Source of the DNA: RGIG8775 sp045537235
GTDB lineage: Bacteria; Bacillota; Clostridia; Oscillospirales; CAG-272
Length of the DNA: 5,571 nucleotides
Assembly: GCA_045537235.1 (NCBI GenBank)
Contig: JAZSPB010000096.1
Location: forward strand, 1 to 5,571
Reading direction: 5' to 3'
Shown: positions 1-5,571 of the stretch, one piece after another
How the letters are laid out: each line of letters begins with the position of its first letter
How positions within the stretch are numbered: the first letter of the stretch is position 1
Program-made: the position numbers and the translations under genes
The notes under the pieces: generated by a model
What the model saw: only the letters and a program-made list of their open reading frames with translations
Told to the model about the DNA's origin: nothing
Databases searched by the model: none

Positions 1-1
1 T

Positions 2-241
2 GTTAGTGCTGCGTCAAAGTTTTTGTTACTTCTTTGCTTGATCAAAGAAAGGCGGCACTAGCTGAGGTTAGTGCTATGTCAAAGGGTTCGTTGCTTCTTT
101 GCTTGACCAAAGAAAGGAGACACTAACTGTGGTTAGTGCTATGTCAAAGGGTTCGTTGCTTCTTTGCTTGACCAAAGAAAGGCGGCACTAACTAAGGTTA
201 GTGCTATGTCAAAGTTTTCGTTACTTCTTTGCTTGCCCAAA
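2..241 (+). repeat. 65-bp tandem repeat, three full units plus a diverging fourth
   Basis: Units begin with GTTAGTGCT at 2, 67, 132 and 197, giving an exact 65-bp period. Units 2 and 3 are nearly identical, unit 1 differs at several sites, and unit 4 matches for about 45 bp before turning into the longer arm sequence. Each full unit is self-complementary at its ends: GTTAGTGC at the start pairs with GCACTAAC near the end (for example 132-139 with 185-192). A second inner stem forms from TTCTTTG and CAAAGAA. The same end words also pair across unit junctions. No protein function is proposed. It resembles REP/MITE-like palindromic repeats in structure, but no named family is recognised. Confidence 0.92.
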
Positions 242-316
242 GAAGTAACCAAGAAACGGCACGCAAGAGGGGAAGGCGTCCGCTCCCGCGGCCGCTGAAT
301 CTCCCCCTCTCGCGAC
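197..316 (+). repeat. Left copy of a ~120-bp inverted-repeat element
   Basis: This segment starts as the fourth 65-bp unit and then runs into a short palindrome (TTACTTCTTTG at 221-231 with CAAAGAAGTAA at 238-248), CCAAGAAACGGC (249-260), AGAGGGG (266-272) and CCCCTCTCGCGA (304-315). The same words occur in the same order on the opposite strand between 1340 and 1213. The best-conserved part is a 27-bp identity, 214-240 here against 1297-1323 on the other strand. It was found by reading the reverse complement by eye, so exact borders are approximate. Confidence 0.85.
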
Positions 317-419
317 TCTCCCCCTCTGGGGGCGAGATTTGACGATTCCCCGCCCCAGCTGACTGCTTCGCAACGGGATTGTCTCTGCCTCGCATCGTGG
401 TTAGTGGTGCCATGTTTTA

Positions 420-979
420 GTCGTTGGGTCGCGCCTCCGCGCGAAAGATTTGGGCGAGTGCCATACATTTGCTTGCATCTAATTCGTTGCTTTCGGTAAT
501 CTTGAGGGCTTGGGGCGCCCGTCGGGTTACGTTTCGCGCAAAAAATTGGGGCGGTGCCATACCTTCGTTTGCATCTAATTCGTTGCTTTCGGTAATCTTG
601 AGGGCTTGGGCGCCCGTCGGGTTACGTTTCGCGCAAAAAATTTGGGCGGTGCCATACCTTCGTTTGCGTCTAATTCGTTGCTTTCGGTAATCTTGAGGGC
701 TTGGGCGCCCGTCGGGATACGTTTCGCGCAAAAAATTTGGGCGGTGCCATACCTTCGTTTGCATCTAATTCGTTGCTTTCGGCAATCTTGAGGGCTTGGG
801 CGCCCGTCGGGTTACGTTTCGCGCAAAAAATTTGGGCGGTGCCATACCTTCGTTTGCATCTAATTCGTTGCTTTCGGTAATCTTGAGGGCTTGGGGCGCC
901 CCGTTGGGGTACGTTTTACGCAAAAAATTTGGGCAAGCGCCATGCTTTATTCTGCATAAAATTTGTTGCTTTCGGCAAC
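420..979 (+). repeat. 95-bp tandem repeat array, about six units
   Basis: The anchor TTCGTTGCTTTCGG starts at 483, 579, 674, 769 and 864, with a degenerate copy (TTTGTTGCTTTCGG) at 962. Spacings are 96, 95, 95, 95 and 98. The central units are almost identical, differing at single positions (GCATC/GCGTC, GGGTTAC/GGGATAC, GGTAATC/GGCAATC), while the first and last units are clearly more diverged. Each unit carries a GC palindrome (GGGCGCCC or GGGGCGCCCC) and a CGCGCAAAAAATTTGGGC block. The last copy ends in a GTTGC-TTTCG-GCAAC hairpin (965-979). Both strands are open in some frames only because the unit is poor in stop codons. Confidence 0.95.
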
Positions 980-1219
980 AACCATACAAAAATTTAAGCA
1001 AGCCGAAAGAAACGAGGAAACCACTCATTTTATTTTTTCACCCAACAATATGGCGAGCGTCAGTTTATTCAAAAAAGTTAATCTCGCGCACCCAAGGCTA
1101 CGAACGGGGCACAGCACCCCGTCCTAAATTGCGCTGTGATGAATTGTATCCGCGCGGAGCAGTTACAAAAGAACGTGTCTATTTTTTTATCCCGCCCAAA
1201 GCATGAGGGGTGTGTCGAG

Positions 1220-1252
1220 AGAGGGGGGCATCCAGCGTAGCGGCCCCCCTCT
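1220..1252. repeat. GC-rich hairpin inside the right arm
   Basis: AGAGGGGGGC (1220-1229) is the exact reverse complement of GCCCCCCTCT (1243-1252), giving a 10-bp stem with a 13-base loop. The left arm has the shorter counterpart AGAGGGG (266-272) with CCCCTCT (304-310), so the hairpin is shared by both copies of the element. There is no T-run immediately after it on either strand, so a terminator role is not supported. Confidence 0.75.
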
Positions 1253-1332
1253 TTCGGGCCGTTTCTTGGGGAGGTGCGAAGCAACTCCTACTTCTCTTGG
1301 GCAAGCAAAGAAGTAACGAAAACAAACGTATA

Positions 1333-1360
1333 GCACTAACCCCAGTTAGTGTCGCTTTTT
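1333..1360 (+). terminator. Possible intrinsic terminator or repeat-junction hairpin near the rarA 3' end
   Basis: CACTAAC (1334-1340) pairs with GTTAGTG (1345-1351) around a 4-base loop, followed on the plus strand by TCGCTTTTTT. This is terminator-like for plus-strand transcription, which would block reading into the 3' end of rarA from the repeat region. For rarA itself (minus strand) the same hairpin is followed only by a broken T-rich run (GTTTGTTTT), so it would be a weaker terminator. The hairpin is also the normal junction between 65-bp repeat units, so termination may be incidental. Confidence 0.35.
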
Positions 1361-1405
1361 TAGGAAAGCAAAGGAGGAACAAACCTCACGCAAGCACTCC
1401 CCCTA

Positions 1406-2635
1406 TTATTTCTTCTTCCCCTCCCGAATCTCCTTCCAATACTGCACAGCCGCCAATTCCGTACGATTTGGTGCAGGGAAGTAATATTTCCGATCTCGAA
1501 GATCTTCGGGCAAATACTGCTGATCCACCCAATGATTCGGAAAATCATGCGGATACTTATACCCCTTATAAAGCGGCGCCTGCAAATGCAAGGGCGGCTT
1601 GGTTCCCAACCCCTTCGCCACATCCTCCGTGGCAGCAAGAACCGCATTGTGCGCCGAATTGGACTTGGGCGACGTAGCCAAAAGCACCGCCGCGTGCGCC
1701 AATGGCAACCGCGCCTCGGGCATTCCCAGCTCCTTGGCCGACTCCACGCAAGAGCGCGTGACCACCGCCGCCAGCGGGTATGCCAACCCAATATCCTCCG
1801 ACGCGATGACTTGAAGACGGCGGCAAACCGAGATCAATTCCCCCGCCTCCAAAAGACGCGCAAGATAAAAGACCGCCGCATCGGGATCCGAGCCGCGGAT
1901 CGACTTTTGAAGTGCCGAAAGCAGGTCAAAATGCGTATCATCGTTGAAATTACCCACGCCCGCATTGAACTGCGCTACCGTCTCGCGGGTGATCTCTCCG
2001 TCGGCGGCATAAAAGGCATTTTCCAACATTCCGATGGCACGACGAACATCCCCCGACGTCATCTTTGCCAAATCGCAAAGAAGCTCGTCCGAGGCGACAA
2101 TGGGTGCGCCTCCCTTCTCACTGTTCAAATGCTCCAGTGCTCGACGCAATGCCTTCATGCAATCACGGGGTGCCACCGGCTTGAACTCAAACAGCGAGGA
2201 ACGGGAAATAATAGCGTTATAAATATAAAAATGAGGATTTTCGGTGGTAGAGGCGATCAGCGTCACCCGTCCGTCCTCTATGTACTCCAAAAGTGCCTGC
2301 TGCTGCTTGCGATTGAAGTACTGGATCTCGTCAATATAAAGAAGAATGCCACCCGCACCGAACAAATTGCCGGTTCCCGCCAGAATGTCCTTGACATCCG
2401 AAAGCGAGGCGGTTGTGGCATTCAGCTTGTGAAAATTCATTCCCGACTCGGCGGCAATGACGTGGGAGGCAGTTGTCTTTCCCGTGCCGGGAGGGCCGAA
2501 AAAGATCATATTGGTAATGCGACCGTTCCCCACCATGCGCCGCACCACGCCCCGCTCTCCGAACAGGTGATCCTGTCCGACAATATCGTCAAAGGTACGG
2601 GGGCGCAGTACGTCGGCCAACTGTCTGTTGTTCAT
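1406..2635 (-). CDS. rarA: Replication-associated recombination protein A (RarA/MgsA), AAA+ ATPase
   Basis: A 409-residue AAA+ ATPase of the RarA/MgsA/WHIP (DnaX-clade clamp-loader-like) family, known to act on stalled or gapped replication forks in the cytoplasm. Visible motifs are Walker A GPPGTGKTT (47-55), Walker B LLYIDEIQ (98-105), sensor 1 TLIASTTENP (125-134), a likely arginine finger in ISRSSLFEF (R145) and sensor 2 in GDVRRAIGMLE (195-205). The C-terminal half carries the family signatures RRLQVIASEDIGLA (272-285) and GYKYPHDFP (358-366) followed by QQYLP (372-376). The length is close to the family norm (about 420-450), so the gene looks intact. The start ATG at 2635-2633 fits the conserved N-terminus (RPRTFDDIVGQDHL) and has GAGG 10 bases upstream. 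It lies 17 bp after the lipoprotein stop on the same strand, suggesting one transcript. The repeat block begins just after its stop. Confidence 0.97.
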   Translation of the reverse strand: MNNRQLADVLRPRTFDDIVGQDHLFGERGVVRRMVGNGRITNMIFFGPPGTGKTTASHVIAAESGMNFHKLNATTASLSDVKDILAGTGNLFGAGGILLYIDEIQYFNRKQQQALLEYIEDGRVTLIASTTENPHFYIYNAIISRSSLFEFKPVAPRDCMKALRRALEHLNSEKGGAPIVASDELLCDLAKMTSGDVRRAIGMLENAFYAADGEITRETVAQFNAGVGNFNDDTHFDLLSALQKSIRGSDPDAAVFYLARLLEAGELISVCRRLQVIASEDIGLAYPLAAVVTRSCVESAKELGMPEARLPLAHAAVLLATSPKSNSAHNAVLAATEDVAKGLGTKPPLHLQAPLYKGYKYPHDFPNHWVDQQYLPEDLRDRKYYFPAPNRTELAAVQYWKEIREGKKK

Positions 2636-2652
2636 GTATGGTGTGCCTCGGC

Positions 2653-2871
2653 TTACTTAATGATGGGACCCCAACGGTCATCGGTGTCAGCACCCACATC
2701 CAGCACATCGTCCACTCCGCCGGGAACATCGGGCTCGGGAGGAAGGGACTCCTTCTCGGTCGAGTTGGTCTGGAACTCCTCATAGTCATCGTATTTTTTC
2801 TTTTCCTTACAAGATGTCAAAACGGCGCAGACGGTCAACAGCAGTGCCAGTGCAATTGCAAGCTTTTTCAT
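2653..2871 (-). CDS. Small acidic lipoprotein of unknown function
   Basis: A 72-residue product not matching a family I recognise. It has a type II signal peptide: basic start MKKL, hydrophobic stretch through residue 18, and lipobox LTSC with the lipidated cysteine at position 21. It would be anchored on the outer face of the membrane. The mature part is about 52 residues, opening with a lysine cluster (KEKKK) and then rich in Asp, Glu and Pro (for example PPEPDVPGGVDDVLD), probably disordered. The ATG at 2871-2869 is chosen over an in-frame ATG 14 codons upstream because it has AAAGGA 8 bases upstream and places the signal peptide at the N-terminus. It is transcribed towards rarA with only a 17-bp gap, likely from the promoter at 2918-2946. 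No function is proposed. Confidence 0.85.
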   Translation of the reverse strand: MKKLAIALALLLTVCAVLTSCKEKKKYDDYEEFQTNSTEKESLPPEPDVPGGVDDVLDVGADTDDRWGPIIK

Positions 2872-2917
2872 GGTACTGTTCCTTTCTTTTTCTCGCGTAA
2901 AGCGGTTATACACTATC

Positions 2918-2946
2918 AGTTTATCATATTTTTTTCATTTTGTCTA
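2918..2946 (-). promoter_or_regulatory. Predicted sigma-A-type promoter for the lipoprotein-rarA unit
   Basis: On the minus strand TAGACA (2946-2941) is followed after exactly 17 bases by TAAACT (2923-2918), preceded by TGA, which makes an extended -10. Matches are 5/6 to the -35 and 4/6 to the -10 consensus. Transcription would start near 2911 and give a leader of about 40 bases before the lipoprotein ATG. Confidence 0.55.
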
Positions 2947-3100
2947 CATTTTTTTGATTTTTTCATACGAGTCACAAGAAAATTTTACAAGCACTGTCAC
3001 AGATTCCCCACTTTTCCACCACAAAAGCCGAAAAACAACCTATTTTTGCATATATTTTCCTCCACTTCCCTATTCTCCCTCAATTTCCGAATATTGTGCC
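2947..3100. other. T-rich spacer between divergent promoters
   Basis: This is the middle of the 312-bp gap between the lipoprotein start and the hydrolase start. It is rich in T-runs and C/T tracts on the plus strand and contains no open frame with a ribosome site. I see no clear operator palindrome or riboswitch. Confidence 0.6.
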
Positions 3101-3129
3101 TTGCGCCGCTTTCGGTTTCATGTTACAAT
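3101..3129 (+). promoter_or_regulatory. Predicted sigma-A-type promoter for the cell wall hydrolase
   Basis: TTGCGC (3101-3106), a 17-base spacer and TACAAT (3124-3129), with TGT just before the -10 (extended -10). The -10 matches 5/6 and the -35 only 3/6. The expected start near 3136 leaves a leader of about 48 bases, which ends in the Shine-Dalgarno AAAGGG at 3171-3176, 7 bases from the ATG. No sporulation-sigma pattern was evident by eye. Confidence 0.55.
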
Positions 3130-3183
3130 GGTCACAGGAAAAAATCATTCCAAAATGCAATCGACAACAGAAAGGGAAATTTT

Positions 3184-4083
3184 ATGAAACATCTCAAAAC
3201 CACCACCGCCCTTGCGCTCTCGGCACTCATGCTTTCCTCTGCGGCACTCGGTGTCTCCGCGCAGGAAACGCCGACCGTTACATATGAAAACGGAAACTCG
3301 ACCGCCATCACCGCAACCGTCACCGCTCGGCACGGCGCTCCCGTCAATGTCAGTCTCAACGGCACGCGGATCCTCTCCGACGAGGCGCAGATCATCGGCT
3401 CCACCACCTACGTTCCGCTCCGTAAATTCTGCAATGCCATGGGGTGGTGCAACATCTCTTGGAACGGCTCCACCAACACCGCCACGGTCAGCGCCGACTC
3501 CTTGACGCTTTCCGCCACCACCGGCGCGGTCTACATAACGGCAAACGGTCGCTATTTCTACACCGTAGATAAGATCCTCAACCTCGACGGCACGCTCTGG
3601 GTGCCCATCCGCCCCATGGCCAAAGCCTACGGGCTCAACGTGGAATGGAACGGCGTCTCCCGTGAGGTTCGCCTGACCTCCACCGGCAACCGCCTCGTCA
3701 GCGGCAATCATTTCTACAAGAGCGACGAGGTGCTGTGGCTGGCGCGCATCATCCAAGCCGAAGCCGGCGGCGAGCCCTTCCTCGGCAAGATCGCCGTGGG
3801 GAACGTCGTGCTCAACCGCGTGCGCAGTCCTCTCTATCCCAACACCATTTGGGGTGTCATCTTCGACAGAAAACACGGCACTCAGTTCTCCCCCGTCTCC
3901 TACGGCACCATCTACAACACCCCCTCCTCCGCCAGCATCATCGCCGCAAAAATCTGCTTAGAAGGATATTCAATCACCACCGATGCCCTATTTTTCATGA
4001 ATCCGCGCATCTCAACCTCCACTTGGATCTCTGAAAACCGTCCCTTCCTCTTCTCCATCGGCAAACACGACTTTTATTCGTAA
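3184..4083 (+). CDS. Secreted cell wall hydrolase: copper-amine-oxidase-like N domain plus SleB-type (Hydrolase_2) domain
   Basis: A 299-residue exported enzyme predicted to cut peptidoglycan. Residues 1-26 form a signal peptide (MKHLKTTT, hydrophobic core, cleavage after VSA). Residues about 54-168 contain two repeats of the copper-amine-oxidase N-terminal-like fold, each with a YVPLR or WVPIR-type motif (76-80, 139-143), followed by GW..ISWNG or GLNVEWNG; in Bacillota these act as surface-binding modules. Residues about 183-299 are a SleB/Hydrolase_2 domain: LARIIQAEAGGEPFLGKIAV, VVLNRV, QFSPV, and the ending FSIGKHDFY. E193 in the EAGGE motif fits the known catalytic glutamate of SleB lytic transglycosylases. 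The frame is open upstream to 2638, but the ATG at 3184 is preferred for its AAAGGG site and signal peptide. The role could be spore cortex lysis or vegetative wall turnover; the sequence does not decide. The TAA stop lies inside the left arm of the long hairpin. Confidence 0.93.
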   Translation: MKHLKTTTALALSALMLSSAALGVSAQETPTVTYENGNSTAITATVTARHGAPVNVSLNGTRILSDEAQIIGSTTYVPLRKFCNAMGWCNISWNGSTNTATVSADSLTLSATTGAVYITANGRYFYTVDKILNLDGTLWVPIRPMAKAYGLNVEWNGVSREVRLTSTGNRLVSGNHFYKSDEVLWLARIIQAEAGGEPFLGKIAVGNVVLNRVRSPLYPNTIWGVIFDRKHGTQFSPVSYGTIYNTPSSASIIAAKICLEGYSITTDALFFMNPRISTSTWISENRPFLFSIGKHDFYS

Positions 4084-4306
4084 AGGGGGACGGCGCCTGC
4101 GGGCGCGGGGAGGTCGCTTTTTTGGAAAAAAGCTCCGCAAAAAACTTTTCTAATGCGCCCTTTTGCAGTTGGTGCGAACATAGCGATACCCCATAGGGGG
4201 CAGTATGTTTGCTCAAACTTCGCATGGGCGCATTAGAAAAGTTTTTGCGGAGCTTTTTCCAAAAAGCGACCTCCCGCGCCCGCAGGCGCCATCCCCCTTT
4301 TACGAA
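4077..4306. repeat. 230-nt near-perfect inverted repeat between convergent genes
   Basis: Left arm 4077-4160 and right arm 4226-4306 are reverse complements over 79 of 85 aligned positions. There is one substitution (C/T near 4091), and the other five differences are single-base changes in the length of G, T or A runs. The 65-base centre also folds: GCGAACATA (4173-4181) pairs with TATGTTTGC (4204-4212) allowing one G-U, capped by CCCC-ATA-GGGG. Each arm carries smaller palindromes, GCGCC-TGCG-GGCGC and GCTTTTTTGGAAAAAAGC. The outer ends contain TCGTAA, supplying the stop codon of the hydrolase on one side and of the GH20 gene on the other. It has the shape of a MITE or a very long REP-type element, but no transposase or clear target duplication is seen. 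Confidence 0.95.
4084..4299. terminator. Probable bidirectional terminator formed by the long hairpin
   Basis: The two flanking genes converge here with 216 bases between their stop codons, filled by the long inverted repeat. Transcripts from either side would fold into a hairpin of about 80 bp. The exits carry only short T-runs (CCCCCTTTTACG on plus, CCCCCTTTACG on minus), so it is not a textbook intrinsic terminator. Stopping transcription or protecting 3' ends is inferred from position and shape. Confidence 0.45.
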
Positions 4307-5571
4307 AGATCGGGGGCAATTTGCTTGGGAGACCAGCCGGCGATGGGGTAATTGCCGTGCGGAGGAGAGATGCGGCGCAGGACGTGGGCGGTATTATCGC
4401 AGAGGATGTCCTGTTCTTTGGCAGAAAGGGGGCGACCGCGCCAAGATGCGACGCCGCCGTAAGACAGCTTGGGGACTTGGCGGTGGAGGGTATGCCATGT
4501 GGTTTTCATATAGCCCAGCAGATGTTCATCGCGGGCGGTTTTGATAGCTGTATCCATATTGGCGGGTTTGCTGAAGGAACAGCAAATCACGTCGAAGCCA
4601 CGATCGCGGAAGAGCTTGGCCGACTGCCAAGTTTCGGTAGTGACTTCGTATTCCCAGTCGGCAATGATGATATTCTTATCGAGGCAGGAGAGGAAGGTTT
4701 CGGAGATCTCGAGAGAGGAGTTACATTCATAGATACTGCGTCCGCGGAGCGATGTCGAACGTTTGGGGGCATCCTTGAAATAGTCCTCGCAGAGCAGCAT
4801 ATCGCCCCACATGATGGCACGGCGACCTTTTTTGGCGAGGTCGGTCTGAACCTCATTAAGGTAGGCGCTGACAGCGGCAGCGCGATTTTCCCCCATGCTC
4901 AGGATGGTAGCTTCGTCGCAACCCACATGGAAGTAGCTACCCTGACCGCAGATATCGCAAAGCTCATCGCGGATCTTGGCAAGCAGTTCTCTCACGGCGG
5001 GCTTTTGGTAGTCCCAGACCCAGCCGTAAGAGCCGGGGAAATACAGGTACTCATATTCGGGAGCTTGATCGAGCACGACGTGTTTTCCGGACGCACCCAT
5101 TCTCGACAGCGCCGCGTGTCCGAGATGCTGGAAGAACGGGATGATCTCCACGCCCAGCGCGTTGGCTTCGCGGCACAGTTCTCTTACCTGCTCCTTATCA
5201 TAGGCTTCCGGCCAAGCCAGTTCTTTGAGGGAATCCAGACGAAGGGTTCCCCAGAATTCCAAGATGACATGGGAATAGCGCATGATCGCGCAATTGAGGA
5301 CACATTTGCGGAGAAAGTCCCACGAGGTTTCGGGGAACACGCAAAAATGTGCCGAGCGGAAGCCCAATGCGGGGGATTCTCGCCAAAGTCCGCATTCTGC
5401 GCGATAGATGCCTTTATCGTGGCAAAAGATCTTTTCCAAGAGGGTGACGAAGCCATGCATGGTGGCGTTATAGTCGCGACCCTCGATATAGGCGCCTTCG
5501 GGGGTGATGTTTAGGACAAAGTCCTTTTCTTCCCGCTCGGCGGGTATGGCGTTTCCTATGGTGATGCGACA
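4300..5571 (-). CDS. Glycoside hydrolase family 20 beta-N-acetylhexosaminidase-like protein, N-terminus beyond window
   Basis: The frame is open from the stop (4302-4300) to the right window edge, giving the last 423 residues; the start is outside. The first visible residues (LNITPEGAYIEGRD...GFVTLLEKI) look like the end of the small GH20b domain that precedes the barrel. The barrel then shows QHLGHAALSRMG (about 148-158), HVGCDEA (215-221) and MWGDM (254-258). HxGxDE is the GH20 signature, with D219 and E220 the expected stabilising and acid/base pair for substrate-assisted removal of terminal GlcNAc or GalNAc. The visible part has about 16 cysteines, unusual for an exported enzyme, which suggests cytoplasmic action on imported glycans or wall fragments; the missing N-terminus would settle this. 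An internal ATG at 5460 is not the real start because homology continues upstream. The stop codon lies in the right arm of the hairpin. Confidence 0.9.
   Translation of the reverse strand, partial: CRITIGNAIPAEREEKDFVLNITPEGAYIEGRDYNATMHGFVTLLEKIFCHDKGIYRAECGLWRESPALGFRSAHFCVFPETSWDFLRKCVLNCAIMRYSHVILEFWGTLRLDSLKELAWPEAYDKEQVRELCREANALGVEIIPFFQHLGHAALSRMGASGKHVVLDQAPEYEYLYFPGSYGWVWDYQKPAVRELLAKIRDELCDICGQGSYFHVGCDEATILSMGENRAAAVSAYLNEVQTDLAKKGRRAIMWGDMLLCEDYFKDAPKRSTSLRGRSIYECNSSLEISETFLSCLDKNIIIADWEYEVTTETWQSAKLFRDRGFDVICCSFSKPANMDTAIKTARDEHLLGYMKTTWHTLHRQVPKLSYGGVASWRGRPLSAKEQDILCDNTAHVLRRISPPHGNYPIAGWSPKQIAPDLS

Larger units (their letters stand above)
1213..1380 (-). repeat. Right, inverted copy of the element, with a degenerate outer 65-bp unit
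   Basis: Read on the minus strand from 1340 downward, this repeats the left element: GTTAGTGCTAT (1340-1330), the 27-bp identity (1323-1297), CCAAGAAACGGC (1269-1258), AGAGGGGGGC (1252-1243) and GCCCCCCTCT (1229-1220). It has about 20 extra bases (roughly 1270-1289) between the palindrome and CCAAGAAACGGC. Outside it, 1341-1380 on the minus strand resembles the second half of one more 65-bp unit (CCTTTGCTT...GACACTAAC), matching the layout of the left side. It ends about 25 bp from the rarA stop codon. Confidence 0.82.
1..1405. other. 1.4-kb gene-free, repeat-built region downstream of rarA
   Basis: This stretch has no open frame that behaves like a gene. The frames that are open run through tandem repeats of 65 and 95 bp, neither divisible by three, so the encoded peptide changes frame at each unit, and none has a family match I recognise. 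It contains the 65-bp tandem units (2-241), a left arm (197-316) and inverted right arm (1213-1340), and a 95-bp tandem array (420-979). The parts outside these (about 317-419 and 980-1212) show no gene or RNA I can name, only small GC hairpins such as CCCCC/GGGGG at 320-332 and CGGGG/CCCCG at 1105-1121. The region continues past the left window edge. Confidence 0.85.

Noticed and set aside
2..979. CRISPR array
   Set aside because: Whole 65-bp and 95-bp units are repeated with no variable spacers between short conserved repeats, and there are no cas genes.
417..1206. Several overlapping open frames on both strands through the 95-bp array, with repeated peptide motifs
   Set aside because: They exist because the 95-bp unit is poor in stop codons. 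The frame shifts at every unit, both strands are open at once, and there are no convincing ribosome sites.
1..1405. Insertion sequence or integron remnant
   Set aside because: No transposase or integrase fragment is readable in any frame, and no target-site duplication could be found by eye around the repeat block.
1532..2785. Long plus-strand open frame of 417 codons
   Set aside because: It is antisense to rarA and the lipoprotein, which have clear family motifs or a signal peptide. Its product shows no recognisable domain.
2638..3183. N-terminal extension of the hydrolase to 481 residues from an in-frame upstream ATG
   Set aside because: The extension runs antisense through the lipoprotein gene, would bury a good signal peptide, and the ATG at 3184 has its own Shine-Dalgarno site and upstream promoter.
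3995..4544. Short frames giving GALEKF-type peptides on both strands of the hairpin
   Set aside because: They are translations of the two arms of the inverted repeat. The resemblance of the peptides follows from the arms being reverse complements.
4321..5514. Long plus-strand open frame of 397 codons
   Set aside because: It is the antisense shadow of the GH20 gene, which carries the HxGxDE signature and continues to the window edge.

Overview
The window looks like a piece of a Bacillota (probably clostridial, gut-type) chromosome. This is an inference from a secreted copper-amine-oxidase-like/SleB-type cell wall hydrolase, a lipoprotein with a Gram-positive-style lipobox, purine-rich Shine-Dalgarno sites (AAAGGA, AAAGGG) and sigma-A-like promoters with extended -10 boxes. 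No taxonomic marker gene is present, so the rank cannot be fixed.

Layout. Positions 1-1405 carry no credible gene and are made largely of repeats. There are three and a half head-to-tail copies of a 65-bp self-complementary unit (2-241). Next comes a longer element whose left copy (197-316) reappears inverted at 1213-1340. Between these two inverted arms lies an array of about six 95-bp units (420-979). Positions 1406-2871 (minus strand) hold a two-gene unit: a 72-residue acidic lipoprotein, then rarA (AAA+ replication/recombination ATPase). The 312-bp gap 2872-3183 holds divergent promoters. Positions 3184-4083 (plus) encode a secreted cell wall hydrolase. Positions 4300-5571 (minus) encode a GH20-type beta-N-acetylhexosaminidase whose N-terminus lies beyond the window. 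These last two genes converge on a nearly perfect 230-nt hairpin (4077-4306) that contains the stop codons of both.

How the parts work together. RarA acts on stalled replication forks in the cytoplasm. The SleB-like enzyme acts on peptidoglycan outside the membrane, and the GH20 enzyme removes terminal N-acetylhexosamines. The hydrolase and GH20 are both connected with amino-sugar polymers, but they are convergent rather than in one operon, so a shared pathway is only a possibility. The most unusual content is the non-coding repeat architecture: the nested tandem/inverted repeat block beside the rarA 3' end, and the giant hairpin between the convergent genes. No transposase, CRISPR array, tRNA or rRNA was recognised.
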